This document shows positions 44,703-53,296 of a DNA stretch of 64,000 nucleotides, piece after piece. The stretch is taken from the NCBI GenBank assembly GCA_047600805.1, contig JASGKG010000001.1, forward strand, positions 4,650,001 through 4,714,000, written 5' to 3'. Both the position numbers and the translations under genes were made by a program. Each line of letters opens with the position of its first letter. Position 1 is the first letter of the stretch. This DNA comes from JADKHC01 sp047600805. GTDB lineage: Bacteria; Verrucomicrobiota; Verrucomicrobiia; Opitutales; Opitutaceae. The notes below the pieces were generated by a model, which did not search any database, had not been told where the DNA came from, and saw only the letters and a program-made list of their open reading frames with translations.

Positions 44703-46295
44703 ATGCATTCTCCGGTCGACAAGCTTTGCTATTGGCATCCTCTCTTCGCGTCTCAGGGACCGCAGAGACAAATTTCAGCCGACCTATGTATTTATGGCGG
44801 CACTGCTGGTGGTGTGATCGCGGCCGTGCAGGCTGCACGGCTTGGCTTGCGCACGGTTATTCTGGAGCCAGGCCCTAAAATCGGTGGGATGACGGCGAGT
44901 GGGCTAGGCTTGACCGATCTGGGGCACAAAGCGGCCATTGGCGGCTTGGCCCGGGAATTTTATCGGCGCGTAGGGAAAGAATATGGAGTGAGTGAGGCGT
45001 GGACATTTGAGCCGCACGTCGCATATAATATATTTGTGGAATGGCTTAAAGAAGATGATATTGAATTCTACACGAGGGAATTTGTCGATAGTGTGGAAAA
45101 AGAGGGGAAACGAGTCACGGCGGTTCGCACGCAAGCTGGGTTAGTGGTAAGAGCCAGCATGTATATCGACGCGAGTTACGAAGGCGATCTCATGGCCGCA
45201 GTGGGGGTTAATTATACAGTGGGGCGCGAAGGTAATGCTAAGTACGGAGAAAAGTTAAACGGAGCACAAATCCACAGTAAGCATCAGTTTGACATAGCGG
45301 TTGATCCTTATGTAGTTCCCGGAGATCCGGCGAGCGGACTCGTTTTTGGTATAGAACCTGGCCAGCCCGTGGTCGGTGCTGAGGACCATCGCGTGCAAGC
45401 TTATTGTTTCCGAGTTTGTATGAGCGACGACCCGGTAAATCGTGTTCCATTTTCTAAACCTGCAGATTACAATCCCAACTTGTATATACTGCATCAGCGA
45501 TATCTCGCGGCAGGCTGGCGAGATATTTTCACCAAGTTTGATCGGCTCCGTGTGAAGAGTAAGACTGATACCAATAATCACGGCGCCACTTCCACCGATT
45601 TTATCGGGCAAAATTATGCATGGCCTTGTGCAGACTACAACACCAGGGAGCGTATTTTTCAGGCACATATAGCCTATCAGCAGGGCTTGCATTGGTTCAT
45701 GGCCAACGCACCGGTGGTCCCTCAAGATGTGCGTGAACGCTACGCTAGCTGGGGGCTTGCTCGCGACGAATTCGTTGAGACAGGAGGCTGGCCTCACCAG
45801 TTGTATGTTCGCGAAGCGCGTCGCCTTGTAAGTGACTATATTATGACCGAGCACGAGTGTCGCGGTGCGCGAGTGGCACCGAATCCTGTCGCTCTCGCTG
45901 CTTATACGATGGATTCCCATAATTGTCGCCGCTTTGCCGTGAATGGTCGTGTATGGAATGAAGGTGATGTTCAGGAGCATGGGTTTCCTCCCTATCCCAT
46001 CGATTATCGGGCGATTACACCGCGTGCGTCGGAGTGCGAAAATCTTTTGGTGCCGGTGTGCTTGGCAGCGTCGCATGTCGCTTATGGCTCAATTAGGATG
46101 GAACCGGTGTTTATGGTATTGGGGCAGACTGCTGCTACGGCCGCTGCGATGGCGATTTCGGAGCAATGCAGTATTCAAGACGTTCCGTATGCTGATTTAC
46201 GAATGGCTCTATTGCGTGGAGGTCAGATATTGGAATGGAAGGGCGGTGAGGCTTTGAGCATCGACACTGTGAACCCACACGAAAGTGGGTCGTAG
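44703..46295 (+). CDS. FAD-dependent oxidoreductase (PF12831-type)
   Basis: A 530-residue flavoprotein without a signal peptide. An N-terminal Rossmann FAD-binding motif (about 27-55, DLCIYGGTAGGVIAAVQAAR) is followed by LEPGPKIGGMTASGLGLTD, and the C-terminus has the family's second FAD contact (SIRMEPVFMVLGQTAATAAA). Proteins of this FAD_oxidored family are common in carbohydrate and uronate loci of Verrucomicrobia, Planctomycetes and Bacteroidetes, but their substrates are mostly unknown. Oxidation of a sugar or uronate derivative is possible. It is divergent from TonB receptor 3. Confidence 0.85.
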   Translation: MHSPVDKLCYWHPLFASQGPQRQISADLCIYGGTAGGVIAAVQAARLGLRTVILEPGPKIGGMTASGLGLTDLGHKAAIGGLAREFYRRVGKEYGVSEAWTFEPHVAYNIFVEWLKEDDIEFYTREFVDSVEKEGKRVTAVRTQAGLVVRASMYIDASYEGDLMAAVGVNYTVGREGNAKYGEKLNGAQIHSKHQFDIAVDPYVVPGDPASGLVFGIEPGQPVVGAEDHRVQAYCFRVCMSDDPVNRVPFSKPADYNPNLYILHQRYLAAGWRDIFTKFDRLRVKSKTDTNNHGATSTDFIGQNYAWPCADYNTRERIFQAHIAYQQGLHWFMANAPVVPQDVRERYASWGLARDEFVETGGWPHQLYVREARRLVSDYIMTEHECRGARVAPNPVALAAYTMDSHNCRRFAVNGRVWNEGDVQEHGFPPYPIDYRAITPRASECENLLVPVCLAASHVAYGSIRMEPVFMVLGQTAATAAAMAISEQCSIQDVPYADLRMALLRGGQILEWKGGEALSIDTVNPHESGS

Positions 46296-46661
46296 GAGTT
46301 TTCGAAATTCGGAGCCATCGCAGATTTTATTCTTTATCTCGGCGGGCCCGCCCACTTTGGATCACGATCCCTATAAAGACCTAACATGAGTCTGGCCCCA
46401 CCGTGCTACGCTCCGCCTCCGACCGGACTGGGAGGCTTGTGCGGCTAGCTCAGAGACGACCTTCAGACTACGGCGAACAATCCCAACATTCGCTCGAACT
46501 GCACGCGATTACTTTAGGTGATTGAACTCGATATAATTCGCTTGGCATTTGGGGAGAGCTCTCTAGCCAACATATTGTAGGTTAGTTGAAAACCCACTGA
46601 ACGTAGACCGGAAGTTCATGTAGCTTACAGCACCCTCGAGTAGTCAATATTGATAACGTAC
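46296..46661. other. gap before AraC-type regulator
   Basis: About 365 bp without a gene. A 12-bp GC palindrome GGCGGGCCCGCC lies at 46341-46352, 46 bp after the FAD gene, and may form a weak hairpin. Confidence 0.4.
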
Positions 46662-47561
46662 ATGCCAGACGGTTGCTCACCAGGCTTTGTTCATATGATT
46701 CCACTCGTGGAGTGGTCGTATTTACATGCGCATTTAATCTGGATTTATGATGGAGTGGTTGAGCCGGAGGGGCGGCGGGGCACAGCGGATGCGCCTTATC
46801 TGACTGCGTGGTTGCTTCGGGCTGGAAAGGTAGAATTGAAGGTAAATAACAAAAGGTATGCAGCCAAGGCAGGGGAATGGATTTTTCCTCCACCGGGGTT
46901 GGTGTGGCGAAATTTTTCGGAAGATGCGCGAATCTTGTCAGTTCGATTTCGCGTTAGTTGGCCTGGAGGAGAAGACCTTTTTGCTTCCGGACAGGGGGTA
47001 AGCCTTGTTGCTGCAGAGCATCCTGAGCTGGAACGCGCAGCCCGCGCGCTTGCGGTCTTCGTGAAGCGCAGATTTTCAAGGCCCGATATACATTTATTGA
47101 ATGCTCCGGCTACCCTTGCCACTCACCTACGGTTGCAAGCGCTGTTTGCTAGATGGCTTGATGTTAGCATCAACGCGCTCGCTCTAACAGGTCTTGTTCC
47201 TTCGCGCATGGGACACATTGATGGGCGGGTTTTGCGCGCGGTTCAGCTCATCGAGCGTCATAATCTCGCCACACCTTTTTCAGAAAGGGCGGTTGCGGGA
47301 GAGTTAAGCCTCAGCGTCAGTCAACTTAACCGTCTTTTTGTCCGGCAGTATGGAGTGAGCATGCATGGTTTTTTCGAACGAAGAAGGTGTGAATACGCCG
47401 TGGCGGCTTTGCAAGGTTCGGCGCGCAGTGTGAAGGAAGTTGCATTCGAACTAGGGTTTTCTTCATTGGCCCATTTTTCTGGTTGGGCTCGGAAACGTCT
47501 TGGTCACTCTCCTCGTGCTATACGCAGCTTGCGAGAGCGGAATGGGAAGATAAATATATAG
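46662..47561 (+). CDS. AraC-family transcriptional regulator
   Basis: A 299-residue regulator; ATG 46662 is preferred over an in-frame TTG at 46650. The N-terminal half is a cupin-like sensor (about 35-105; RAGKVELKVNNKRYAAKAGE, FPPPGLVWRNFS). The C-terminal half (about 190-290) carries the two HTHs of AraC proteins (FSERAVAGELSLSVSQLNRL, RSVKEVAFELGFSSLAHFSG). Such regulators usually activate nearby sugar genes upon ligand binding. Candidate targets are the upstream FAD oxidoreductase or the convergent chemoreceptor group. The ligand is unknown. Confidence 0.88.
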   Translation: MPDGCSPGFVHMIPLVEWSYLHAHLIWIYDGVVEPEGRRGTADAPYLTAWLLRAGKVELKVNNKRYAAKAGEWIFPPPGLVWRNFSEDARILSVRFRVSWPGGEDLFASGQGVSLVAAEHPELERAARALAVFVKRRFSRPDIHLLNAPATLATHLRLQALFARWLDVSINALALTGLVPSRMGHIDGRVLRAVQLIERHNLATPFSERAVAGELSLSVSQLNRLFVRQYGVSMHGFFERRRCEYAVAALQGSARSVKEVAFELGFSSLAHFSGWARKRLGHSPRAIRSLRERNGKINI

Positions 47562-47584
47562 TCACACAGGTGGGACAGAATTAG

Positions 47585-48409
47585 TCAGCGAGCGATTACA
47601 AATGTTTGAGGTGACGAGGTTCTGACGCGATCTTGCCATCCGCCGATCAGTTCTCCTGTTGGTGTAAATTCCAGCAGGGGATAGCCGGTTCCACCGAGCC
47701 CACGTCCGTGCCCGAGCCAGTTGCATATCACTAGATTGCCATTTTGTAGCAAACTGAAATCACTGAAAAAATGAGGTCGGACGAGTGCTGCGCTCGCACT
47801 ACATTCCCAACGACGAGTGATGTTGCCACGTAAATCGAACTCGGCGACGAACGCCCCATATCCGGCTGAGATTAAAGTTCGCTCGTTTTCGAGCCTCCTT
47901 GCCTTCCATGCATGTTTGAAACCGGCGGCTGTGAACTCGCGTATGATCCCGCCTGCCCAATCCCCTTCATACACCCGGTTGTCAGACGTGAATAAAATGG
48001 TGTCGGCGGGAGTGAGAGTCGAGCATCGCACGTAATCTCCCCCAAAACAGACGGACCGTGTTATCTGCTTGTTGCTGTCCATATCTACAAAGGAGACTCC
48101 CTTTCCACCGGTTAAGTTTAATCCGCCGAAAAAAGTATTACCGTTATCCATCCGTTGTGCTGAGATCACGCCACCTTGGAACAGCGTTTCGGTGCGAACA
48201 ACCTCACCATTGACGTCGTCGATTTCGACGTAGCCAAAATCCGTCACAGCCAGAAGTGTGTTCCTCGATATTCTCTGGAGTGAACGGCTCTTCCCCGTGA
48301 GTGGACTCGTCCACTCGCAACCAGAAGCCCTTGTGGAAATTTTAGTTAATATATCAAGTCCTTCGTCGATAAGGACCAGGCTTTGGACCGATAGAGGTGG
48401 TAGTTGCAT
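47585..48409 (-). CDS. beta-propeller-like protein of unknown function
   Basis: A 274-residue protein from ATG 48409; an ATG at 48457 would overlap the chemoreceptor stop by 14 bp. The sequence consists of repeated four-strand units with turns such as DVNGEVVRTE, DMDSNKQITR, DNRVYEGDWAGG, DLRGNITRRW and TPTGELIGGW, the pattern of a PQQ/WD-like propeller. A notable stretch is NLVICNWLGHGRGLGGTGY. No signal peptide is seen, so it appears cytoplasmic. It is downstream of the chemoreceptor on the same strand. I cannot assign an activity. Confidence 0.6.
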   Translation of the reverse strand: MQLPPLSVQSLVLIDEGLDILTKISTRASGCEWTSPLTGKSRSLQRISRNTLLAVTDFGYVEIDDVNGEVVRTETLFQGGVISAQRMDNGNTFFGGLNLTGGKGVSFVDMDSNKQITRSVCFGGDYVRCSTLTPADTILFTSDNRVYEGDWAGGIIREFTAAGFKHAWKARRLENERTLISAGYGAFVAEFDLRGNITRRWECSASAALVRPHFFSDFSLLQNGNLVICNWLGHGRGLGGTGYPLLEFTPTGELIGGWQDRVRTSSPQTFVIAR

Positions 48410-48443
48410 AGTGGTATTCAGCGCGGACCTTAATTTTTTTGAA

Positions 48444-50264
48444 TTAGGTGAAACCATGAGCTGCTTCTACGGGAATGTTGTCACTCACCATCCGATTCAG
48501 CTCGCGGATGACGCCCTTGAGCTCATCCGTTTGGTTGTTGAGTTCAGCTGCGGCTGCGCTGGTTTCTTCGGCCGTAGCCGCGTTGGCTTGAGTCACGCGG
48601 TCCATGTCGGACACCGCTCGCGAAACTTGTTCGATCCCGTGACTTTGCTCTTGCGAGGCAATGGCGATTTCGGCGATCAGCTCGTCAAGTAGTCGAGCTT
48701 TGGCCATGATCTCGTCGAGGCTTTTGGCCACTTTGTCGCTGATCTTGGCGCCTTGTTCACTCCTAGCGGTGGAGTCGGAGATTTTCTGCGCTGTTTCACG
48801 GGCGGCTTGCACGCTCCGTTGCGCAAGTGACCGGACCTCCTCGGCGACGACGGCAAACCCAAGTCCAGCCTCACCGGCTCGAGCCGCTTCAACCGCCGCG
48901 TTGAGCGCAAGGAGATTGGTTTGAAATGCGATTGCATCGATCGTTTTGATGATCTTAGAAACCTCAACGCCGGAAGCCTGAATGTCGTCCATGGCGACCT
49001 TCATTTTTTTCATGTCGTCAGTGCCTAGGTCGGCAGCAACACGCGTTTGATTGGCGAGGGCTTTCGCGGATTGGGCATTTTCGGCGTTCTTGCGCGTCAT
49101 ACTCGCCATCTCTTCGAGTGATGCTGAGCTCTCCTCGAGCGCAGCGGCCTGTCGGGAGGAACCTTCGGCCATGCTTTTGCTGGCAGTAGAGACTTGCTCG
49201 GCGGCGGATCCGGTATGATTGGCGCCATCGGTCAAACGGTTGGCCAGAGTGCGAATCGGTCCATTGACACTGCGAATGATCAAGAAGGCACCGACTGCGC
49301 CTAGTGTTAGGCCGATCACGCTAATAATTAGGACGAATAATTGGTTCCGATTTCTTATCACGTAAGCATTGGCGTCGAGTCGATCTTGCAAATCGCGGAG
49401 GTTGCTGCGGATCCCGGCGATCTTTTCGATCATTTGCGGTGCAAGTTGCTCCAGACTCTCTTTGACGATCACCGAACTTTCATCAGTGATCGCCACCACC
49501 TTCTCGAAACCTGCCAGGTAGGCCACGGAGCTTTCCTGCAGCTGTTTGAGCATTTTCATATTCGCCGGATCTACAAGGCTGGACTCAAGCGCTTCGGCCT
49601 CCTTGGCCTCCTTCTCAATGGCGTTGAGTTGTTTTTGCATCGCGGCGAAAGATTCTCGTGCCTTGATGACATGCGTCTTTTCTCGTGACAGGAGGAAGCT
49701 GTTTACCGACGCGAGACCTTCGAAGAAATGTTGTAGGGAAGAAGACGTTTTGAAGGACGCGCTCTGGTCGCCGGTTTGTCGGGCCGCCACGAGCATTCCT
49801 TTCAGCGCTTCGCTAATGGCAACGGAGCGGGGAGCCAGCGTATCGGTAACCTCTTTTTGACGGTTATGAAATAGCTCGATGATCTGGCGGAAAGCATCAT
49901 CGTAGTTATTCAATATCTTGACCGCTTCGCCGAAATCATTGGCAAGGTCGGTTCGGTCTTGCAACTCACGCTGGGCGGCGGCTACCGCCGCATCTACGTT
50001 CTTTTTTGAGGTCTGATAAACCGCGAGACTTTCGTCGGTTCCCGATAGGAGGAATTCGTTGATCTCCATTCTCAGGCTAAGGATGGAGGCCTCAAGTCTG
50101 GTTATAGAATTTGTTTCGCCTGTACTCTTTGAAAATTCTGACATGCTATGGCCGGCCTGGCGCATGGCGTAGAAAGTGATACCCGCGATGATCGCGAGGA
50201 GAAGCAGGATAAATATGAACCCAGAAAGGATTTTCCGACCTACGCTAAACGTTGATAGCTTCAC
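48444..50264 (-). CDS. methyl-accepting chemotaxis protein
   Basis: A 606-residue receptor with a GTG start at 50264; no suitable ATG precedes the first helix. TM1 is at about 11-33, an all-helical periplasmic sensor domain of about 270 residues (helical-bimodular type, by length and heptads) follows, then TM2 at about 308-331. A HAMP segment leads to the signalling domain with the canonical hairpin (IDAIAFQTNLLALNAAVEAA, FAVVAEEVRSLAQRS). Ligand binding would modulate CheA. Its place in the carbohydrate region, next to a TonB-domain gene, suggests taxis towards polymer breakdown products. No che genes are in the window and no CheR-tethering pentapeptide is seen. Confidence 0.93.
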   Translation of the reverse strand: MKLSTFSVGRKILSGFIFILLLLAIIAGITFYAMRQAGHSMSEFSKSTGETNSITRLEASILSLRMEINEFLLSGTDESLAVYQTSKKNVDAAVAAAQRELQDRTDLANDFGEAVKILNNYDDAFRQIIELFHNRQKEVTDTLAPRSVAISEALKGMLVAARQTGDQSASFKTSSSLQHFFEGLASVNSFLLSREKTHVIKARESFAAMQKQLNAIEKEAKEAEALESSLVDPANMKMLKQLQESSVAYLAGFEKVVAITDESSVIVKESLEQLAPQMIEKIAGIRSNLRDLQDRLDANAYVIRNRNQLFVLIISVIGLTLGAVGAFLIIRSVNGPIRTLANRLTDGANHTGSAAEQVSTASKSMAEGSSRQAAALEESSASLEEMASMTRKNAENAQSAKALANQTRVAADLGTDDMKKMKVAMDDIQASGVEVSKIIKTIDAIAFQTNLLALNAAVEAARAGEAGLGFAVVAEEVRSLAQRSVQAARETAQKISDSTARSEQGAKISDKVAKSLDEIMAKARLLDELIAEIAIASQEQSHGIEQVSRAVSDMDRVTQANAATAEETSAAAAELNNQTDELKGVIRELNRMVSDNIPVEAAHGFT

Positions 50265-50286
50265 GGGATAGGGACGGTAGGGTGGC

Positions 50287-50652
50287 TCATTCCTCGACGT
50301 TAAATCGGAGTGGTATAGTAACCTTTGTTTTCACTGGAGCGCCGTCTTTTTGCGCAGGTTTGAACTTCCATTTTTTAACAGCCGCAATCGCAGCGTCCTC
50401 GAATTCGACTTGCGAAGACTTTGCGACCGTTGCGCTAACAACCATACCTGTTTCATCGATCACGATGGAAACCGCTACTACACCGGAAACGTTCTGGCGC
50501 TTCATGGCCTCTGGATAAGCCGGTGGGGGCGTTTTCACCGGTACGGGAGTGACATCTACTCTGGTATAAATAGTGTCATCTGCGAAGAGCCTTATTGAAA
50601 GGCAGAGGAGGATCGTTACGAGAAATGTGCAGGTGCGGCGTGAGTATTCCAT
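50287..50652 (-). CDS. TonB C-terminal-domain protein
   Basis: A 121-residue protein from ATG 50652. Residues about 8-24 are hydrophobic and act as signal peptide or anchor (LFADD follows). Residues about 40-118 are a TonB_C domain (PPPAYPEAMKRQNVSGVVAV, KSSQVEFEDAAIAAVKKWKF). TonB passes energy from ExbBD to outer-membrane receptors through this domain. Here the long Pro-rich periplasmic spacer is missing, so the protein could not span the periplasm in the usual way. It lies upstream of the chemoreceptor on the same strand (gap 22 bp), and a weak copy of the shared element (minus strand, 50718-50730) precedes it. Confidence 0.8.
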   Translation of the reverse strand: MEYSRRTCTFLVTILLCLSIRLFADDTIYTRVDVTPVPVKTPPPAYPEAMKRQNVSGVVAVSIVIDETGMVVSATVAKSSQVEFEDAAIAAVKKWKFKPAQKDGAPVKTKVTIPLRFNVEE

Positions 50653-50916
50653 TGGAGAGCTGGTGGAGTACTTGTCGGATCTTGCCCATCGTACTTGAGC
50701 ATAAACGAACAATGTGGATATAAATGCTATGCTAATCGCATTCCCTGAAATTCTTTTCGATCAAGTAAAGTATTCGCACACAGGCGGATACACATTAGCT
50801 CGACAGCTCGCAAAATTTTTCGCTGATGTTTGTAAAAAGTTCTTCTCTTTTTTGATAAAAGGTAGCAATTAAATAGCAATCGATCCAATTTCTCCCGGAA
50901 CGCCCCCCCCCTCGTC

Positions 50917-52074
50917 ATGGATTTTTCGTTTAAACCGTCGTTTTCATTGAACCGAGTTTTCCGGCACCTGATGTCGGCTATTATGCCGGTCGGTGCTGTT
51001 GTTATGTCCTTAACCTGCTTCACAGCAGTGCAGGCCGAAGAGCGTCAAATAGAGCAACGGCCAGGATGGCCGTCTGAGATTCATCTTGAGGGGAAAAAAC
51101 TGCTAGATGCTCAAGGCCGTGAGGTTTGGCTCCAAGGGGTTAATGTTGTTTCGCTGGAGTTCACCTCGCAGGGAGACCATGTTCGTGAGGCGATTATTGA
51201 GGCGATCGAGCATTGGAAATGCACCGTTATCCGTTTACCGGTTAAGGAAAGTTATTGGTACGGCCGGGAAAAGGGGCAGTCGGATGCAGGAGCCGCGTAC
51301 CGGAAATTAGTAGATGAATGTGTGAGTCTGATCGCTAGCCGTGGAGTATATATTGTGATCGATCTTCATCGCTATCGGGCTGTACGCCCGGAACACGTAG
51401 AGTTCTGGCGGGATGCAGCGGTGCGGTTTAAAAACCATCCCGCTGTGCTCTTTGATATTCTCAACGAGCCACATGGTATTTCATGGGAGGTTTGGAGGAA
51501 TGGCGGCTTCGTGGAGGAGCGTAAGGAAAATACAGCGGACGAAGACAGCTTTCTTCCGGCGGCAGAAGCGGCCAAGAGCCGTCGTGGGTTTGAGTCTCCA
51601 GGCATGCAGAAAATTGTGGATACGATCCGCGCCACGGGTGCTCGTAATGTTATAATCGCTGGGGGATTGGATTGGGCTTACGACCTCAGTGGTATCGTGC
51701 AGGGCTTTGCGTTGAAGGAGTCGACTGGCAACGGGATAATGTATTCTACGCATATCTATAATTGGAAAAAGGACTGGGCTGGGAAGGTCCTGAAGGCCGC
51801 GGAGCAATATGCTATTTTCGTTGGAGAAGTAGGCGCTGATGTCAAAAAAATGGAGTTTATTGATCTAGCCCTCCAAGAGAGCCCCTACACGTGGGTACCC
51901 GATATGTTAGGACTTATTCAGCAGCAACGCTTTCATTGGACCGGGTGGTCATTTCATCCTAAGACCACTCCGGTGTTGATTAAAGATTGGTCGTTTACGC
52001 CTACACCATTCTGGGGAGAGTTTGCCAAACAAGCTCTCGCTGGTCATCAATTCAAACTAGATCGGCTTCGTTAG
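50917..52074 (+). CDS. secreted single-domain GH5 glycoside hydrolase
   Basis: A 385-residue enzyme with a signal peptide (about 1-40, ending AVQA). The rest is one GH5 barrel: LDAQGREVWLQGVNVV near its start, IDLHRYR, acid/base Glu184 in ILNEPHG and nucleophile Glu304 in VGEVGAD. It lacks extra binding domains, unlike the other two GH5 proteins of the window, and is not closely related to them. A loop of about 30 residues after NEPHG (193-226, rich in Glu/Lys) is longer than usual. Activity on a beta-glucan or mannan-type linkage is expected; the exact substrate cannot be read from sequence. A stem-loop and the GH130 gene follow. Confidence 0.9.
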   Translation: MDFSFKPSFSLNRVFRHLMSAIMPVGAVVMSLTCFTAVQAEERQIEQRPGWPSEIHLEGKKLLDAQGREVWLQGVNVVSLEFTSQGDHVREAIIEAIEHWKCTVIRLPVKESYWYGREKGQSDAGAAYRKLVDECVSLIASRGVYIVIDLHRYRAVRPEHVEFWRDAAVRFKNHPAVLFDILNEPHGISWEVWRNGGFVEERKENTADEDSFLPAAEAAKSRRGFESPGMQKIVDTIRATGARNVIIAGGLDWAYDLSGIVQGFALKESTGNGIMYSTHIYNWKKDWAGKVLKAAEQYAIFVGEVGADVKKMEFIDLALQESPYTWVPDMLGLIQQQRFHWTGWSFHPKTTPVLIKDWSFTPTPFWGEFAKQALAGHQFKLDRLR

Positions 52075-52077
52075 CCT

Positions 52078-52108
52078 CCAATAAATTTCCCGAGCGGGTT
52101 TTTATTGG
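52078..52108 (+). terminator. stem-loop after GH5 gene
   Basis: CCAATAAA (52078-52085) pairs with TTTATTGG (52101-52108), with an inner CCC/GGG stem (52089-52098). It begins 3 bp after the GH5 stop. A T-run is embedded in the right arm. Confidence 0.55.
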
Positions 52109-52156
52109 TCGGCACATACTCCGGCCCTTAAGGGCAGCACCATTTGTTTCAAAAAT

Positions 52157-53161
52157 ATGAAACGATATTCTCTCAATCCCGTACTTTCATTTCAGCAGGT
52201 TCCCTTTCCGTCGACACTCACCTTTAATGCGGGTGTTGTACGGCATTCTGGTCGCTATGTGATGGTTTTCCGTAACGACTATGGTCGTCAAGGTGACTAT
52301 ATATTTGACGGTACCAACATAGGTTTGGCGTTCAGTAAGGATGGGGTGACGTGGGCAGTCGAACCCGAACCTATACTGTATCATACTGAGATTCTTGCTG
52401 AATTCGAACGTTTGCTTGGGCGCCCGTGCGCACCGGGCTTTCTGAAGCGCATCTACGATCCACGTCTGACAATTGTCGACGAAAGAGTATATATGTGTTT
52501 TGCCATCGATACCGCACATGGTATTTGTGGTGGCATAGCCACAACGGATGATTTCAGGCGCTTTCGTTGGCTTAGTGTCACAGCGCCGGACAATCGCAAT
52601 ATGGTTCTTTTTCCAAGGCGGATAAATGGACATTATGTCCGTCTTGAACGTCCCTTCCCGGTTTATAATCGATCAAATCCGGAAGCCTTTCCCATCTGGA
52701 GTGCTCAATCTCCGGATTTAGTATACTGGGGGAAACATCGGCCCGTTCTCGGTGCCGACGAAGTGCCATACGCCAATTCCAAAATTGGCCCTGCAGCTCC
52801 ACCGATCGAGACGCCCCGTGGTTGGCTGGTCACTATCCACGCCGTTCACAACAATCCGGCGCGGCGACTTAAGGGGTGGGAACCCAACGGCTGGTATAAG
52901 ACATATTTCGCAGGTCTTATGTTACTCGATCTGCAAGACCCCTCGCGCGTGATTGGTCTAATGCGAACGCCGCTCCTTGCTCCCCAAGAAGCTTACGAGG
53001 TGGACGGCTTTCGTGGCGGTGTCATTTTCCCATGTGGTTTGATTCTGGAGGATTCTGGTGAAGTCAAAATGTACTACGGTGCTGCGGACACTGTGGTAGC
53101 TTTGGCTACGGCCCATGTCGACGACCTCCTGTCGCAGTGTGTTCCACTCCAGCAGCATTGA
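52157..53161 (+). CDS. GH130 protein (beta-mannoside phosphorylase or hydrolase)
   Basis: A 334-residue five-bladed propeller protein without signal peptide, so cytoplasmic. Family motifs: FNAGVVRHSGRYVMVFRND near the N-terminus, YDPRLTIVDERVYMCF (the Asp of this motif is the GH130 general acid position), and GVIFPCGLI near the end. GH130 enzymes phosphorolyse beta-mannosides (for example mannosyl-1,4-glucose) or hydrolyse beta-1,2-mannosides. The presence of two GH38 genes and GH5 enzymes suggests it handles a beta-linked mannose from imported oligosaccharides. It follows the GH5 gene on the same strand, 82 bp apart, and precedes a regulator gene. Confidence 0.88.
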   Translation: MKRYSLNPVLSFQQVPFPSTLTFNAGVVRHSGRYVMVFRNDYGRQGDYIFDGTNIGLAFSKDGVTWAVEPEPILYHTEILAEFERLLGRPCAPGFLKRIYDPRLTIVDERVYMCFAIDTAHGICGGIATTDDFRRFRWLSVTAPDNRNMVLFPRRINGHYVRLERPFPVYNRSNPEAFPIWSAQSPDLVYWGKHRPVLGADEVPYANSKIGPAAPPIETPRGWLVTIHAVHNNPARRLKGWEPNGWYKTYFAGLMLLDLQDPSRVIGLMRTPLLAPQEAYEVDGFRGGVIFPCGLILEDSGEVKMYYGAADTVVALATAHVDDLLSQCVPLQQH

Positions 53162-53296
53162 TCAAGGCAGCGGTGCGGCCAAAGTACACACGAAGCAAAA
53201 GTACATCACTTGGCTTGGGCGCGAATTTAGTTGTCCTGGCCGCTCTTTTTTTACTTGATTGAGCTTAATTAATTTCTGCCCGTTCGAGGGCTGTTT

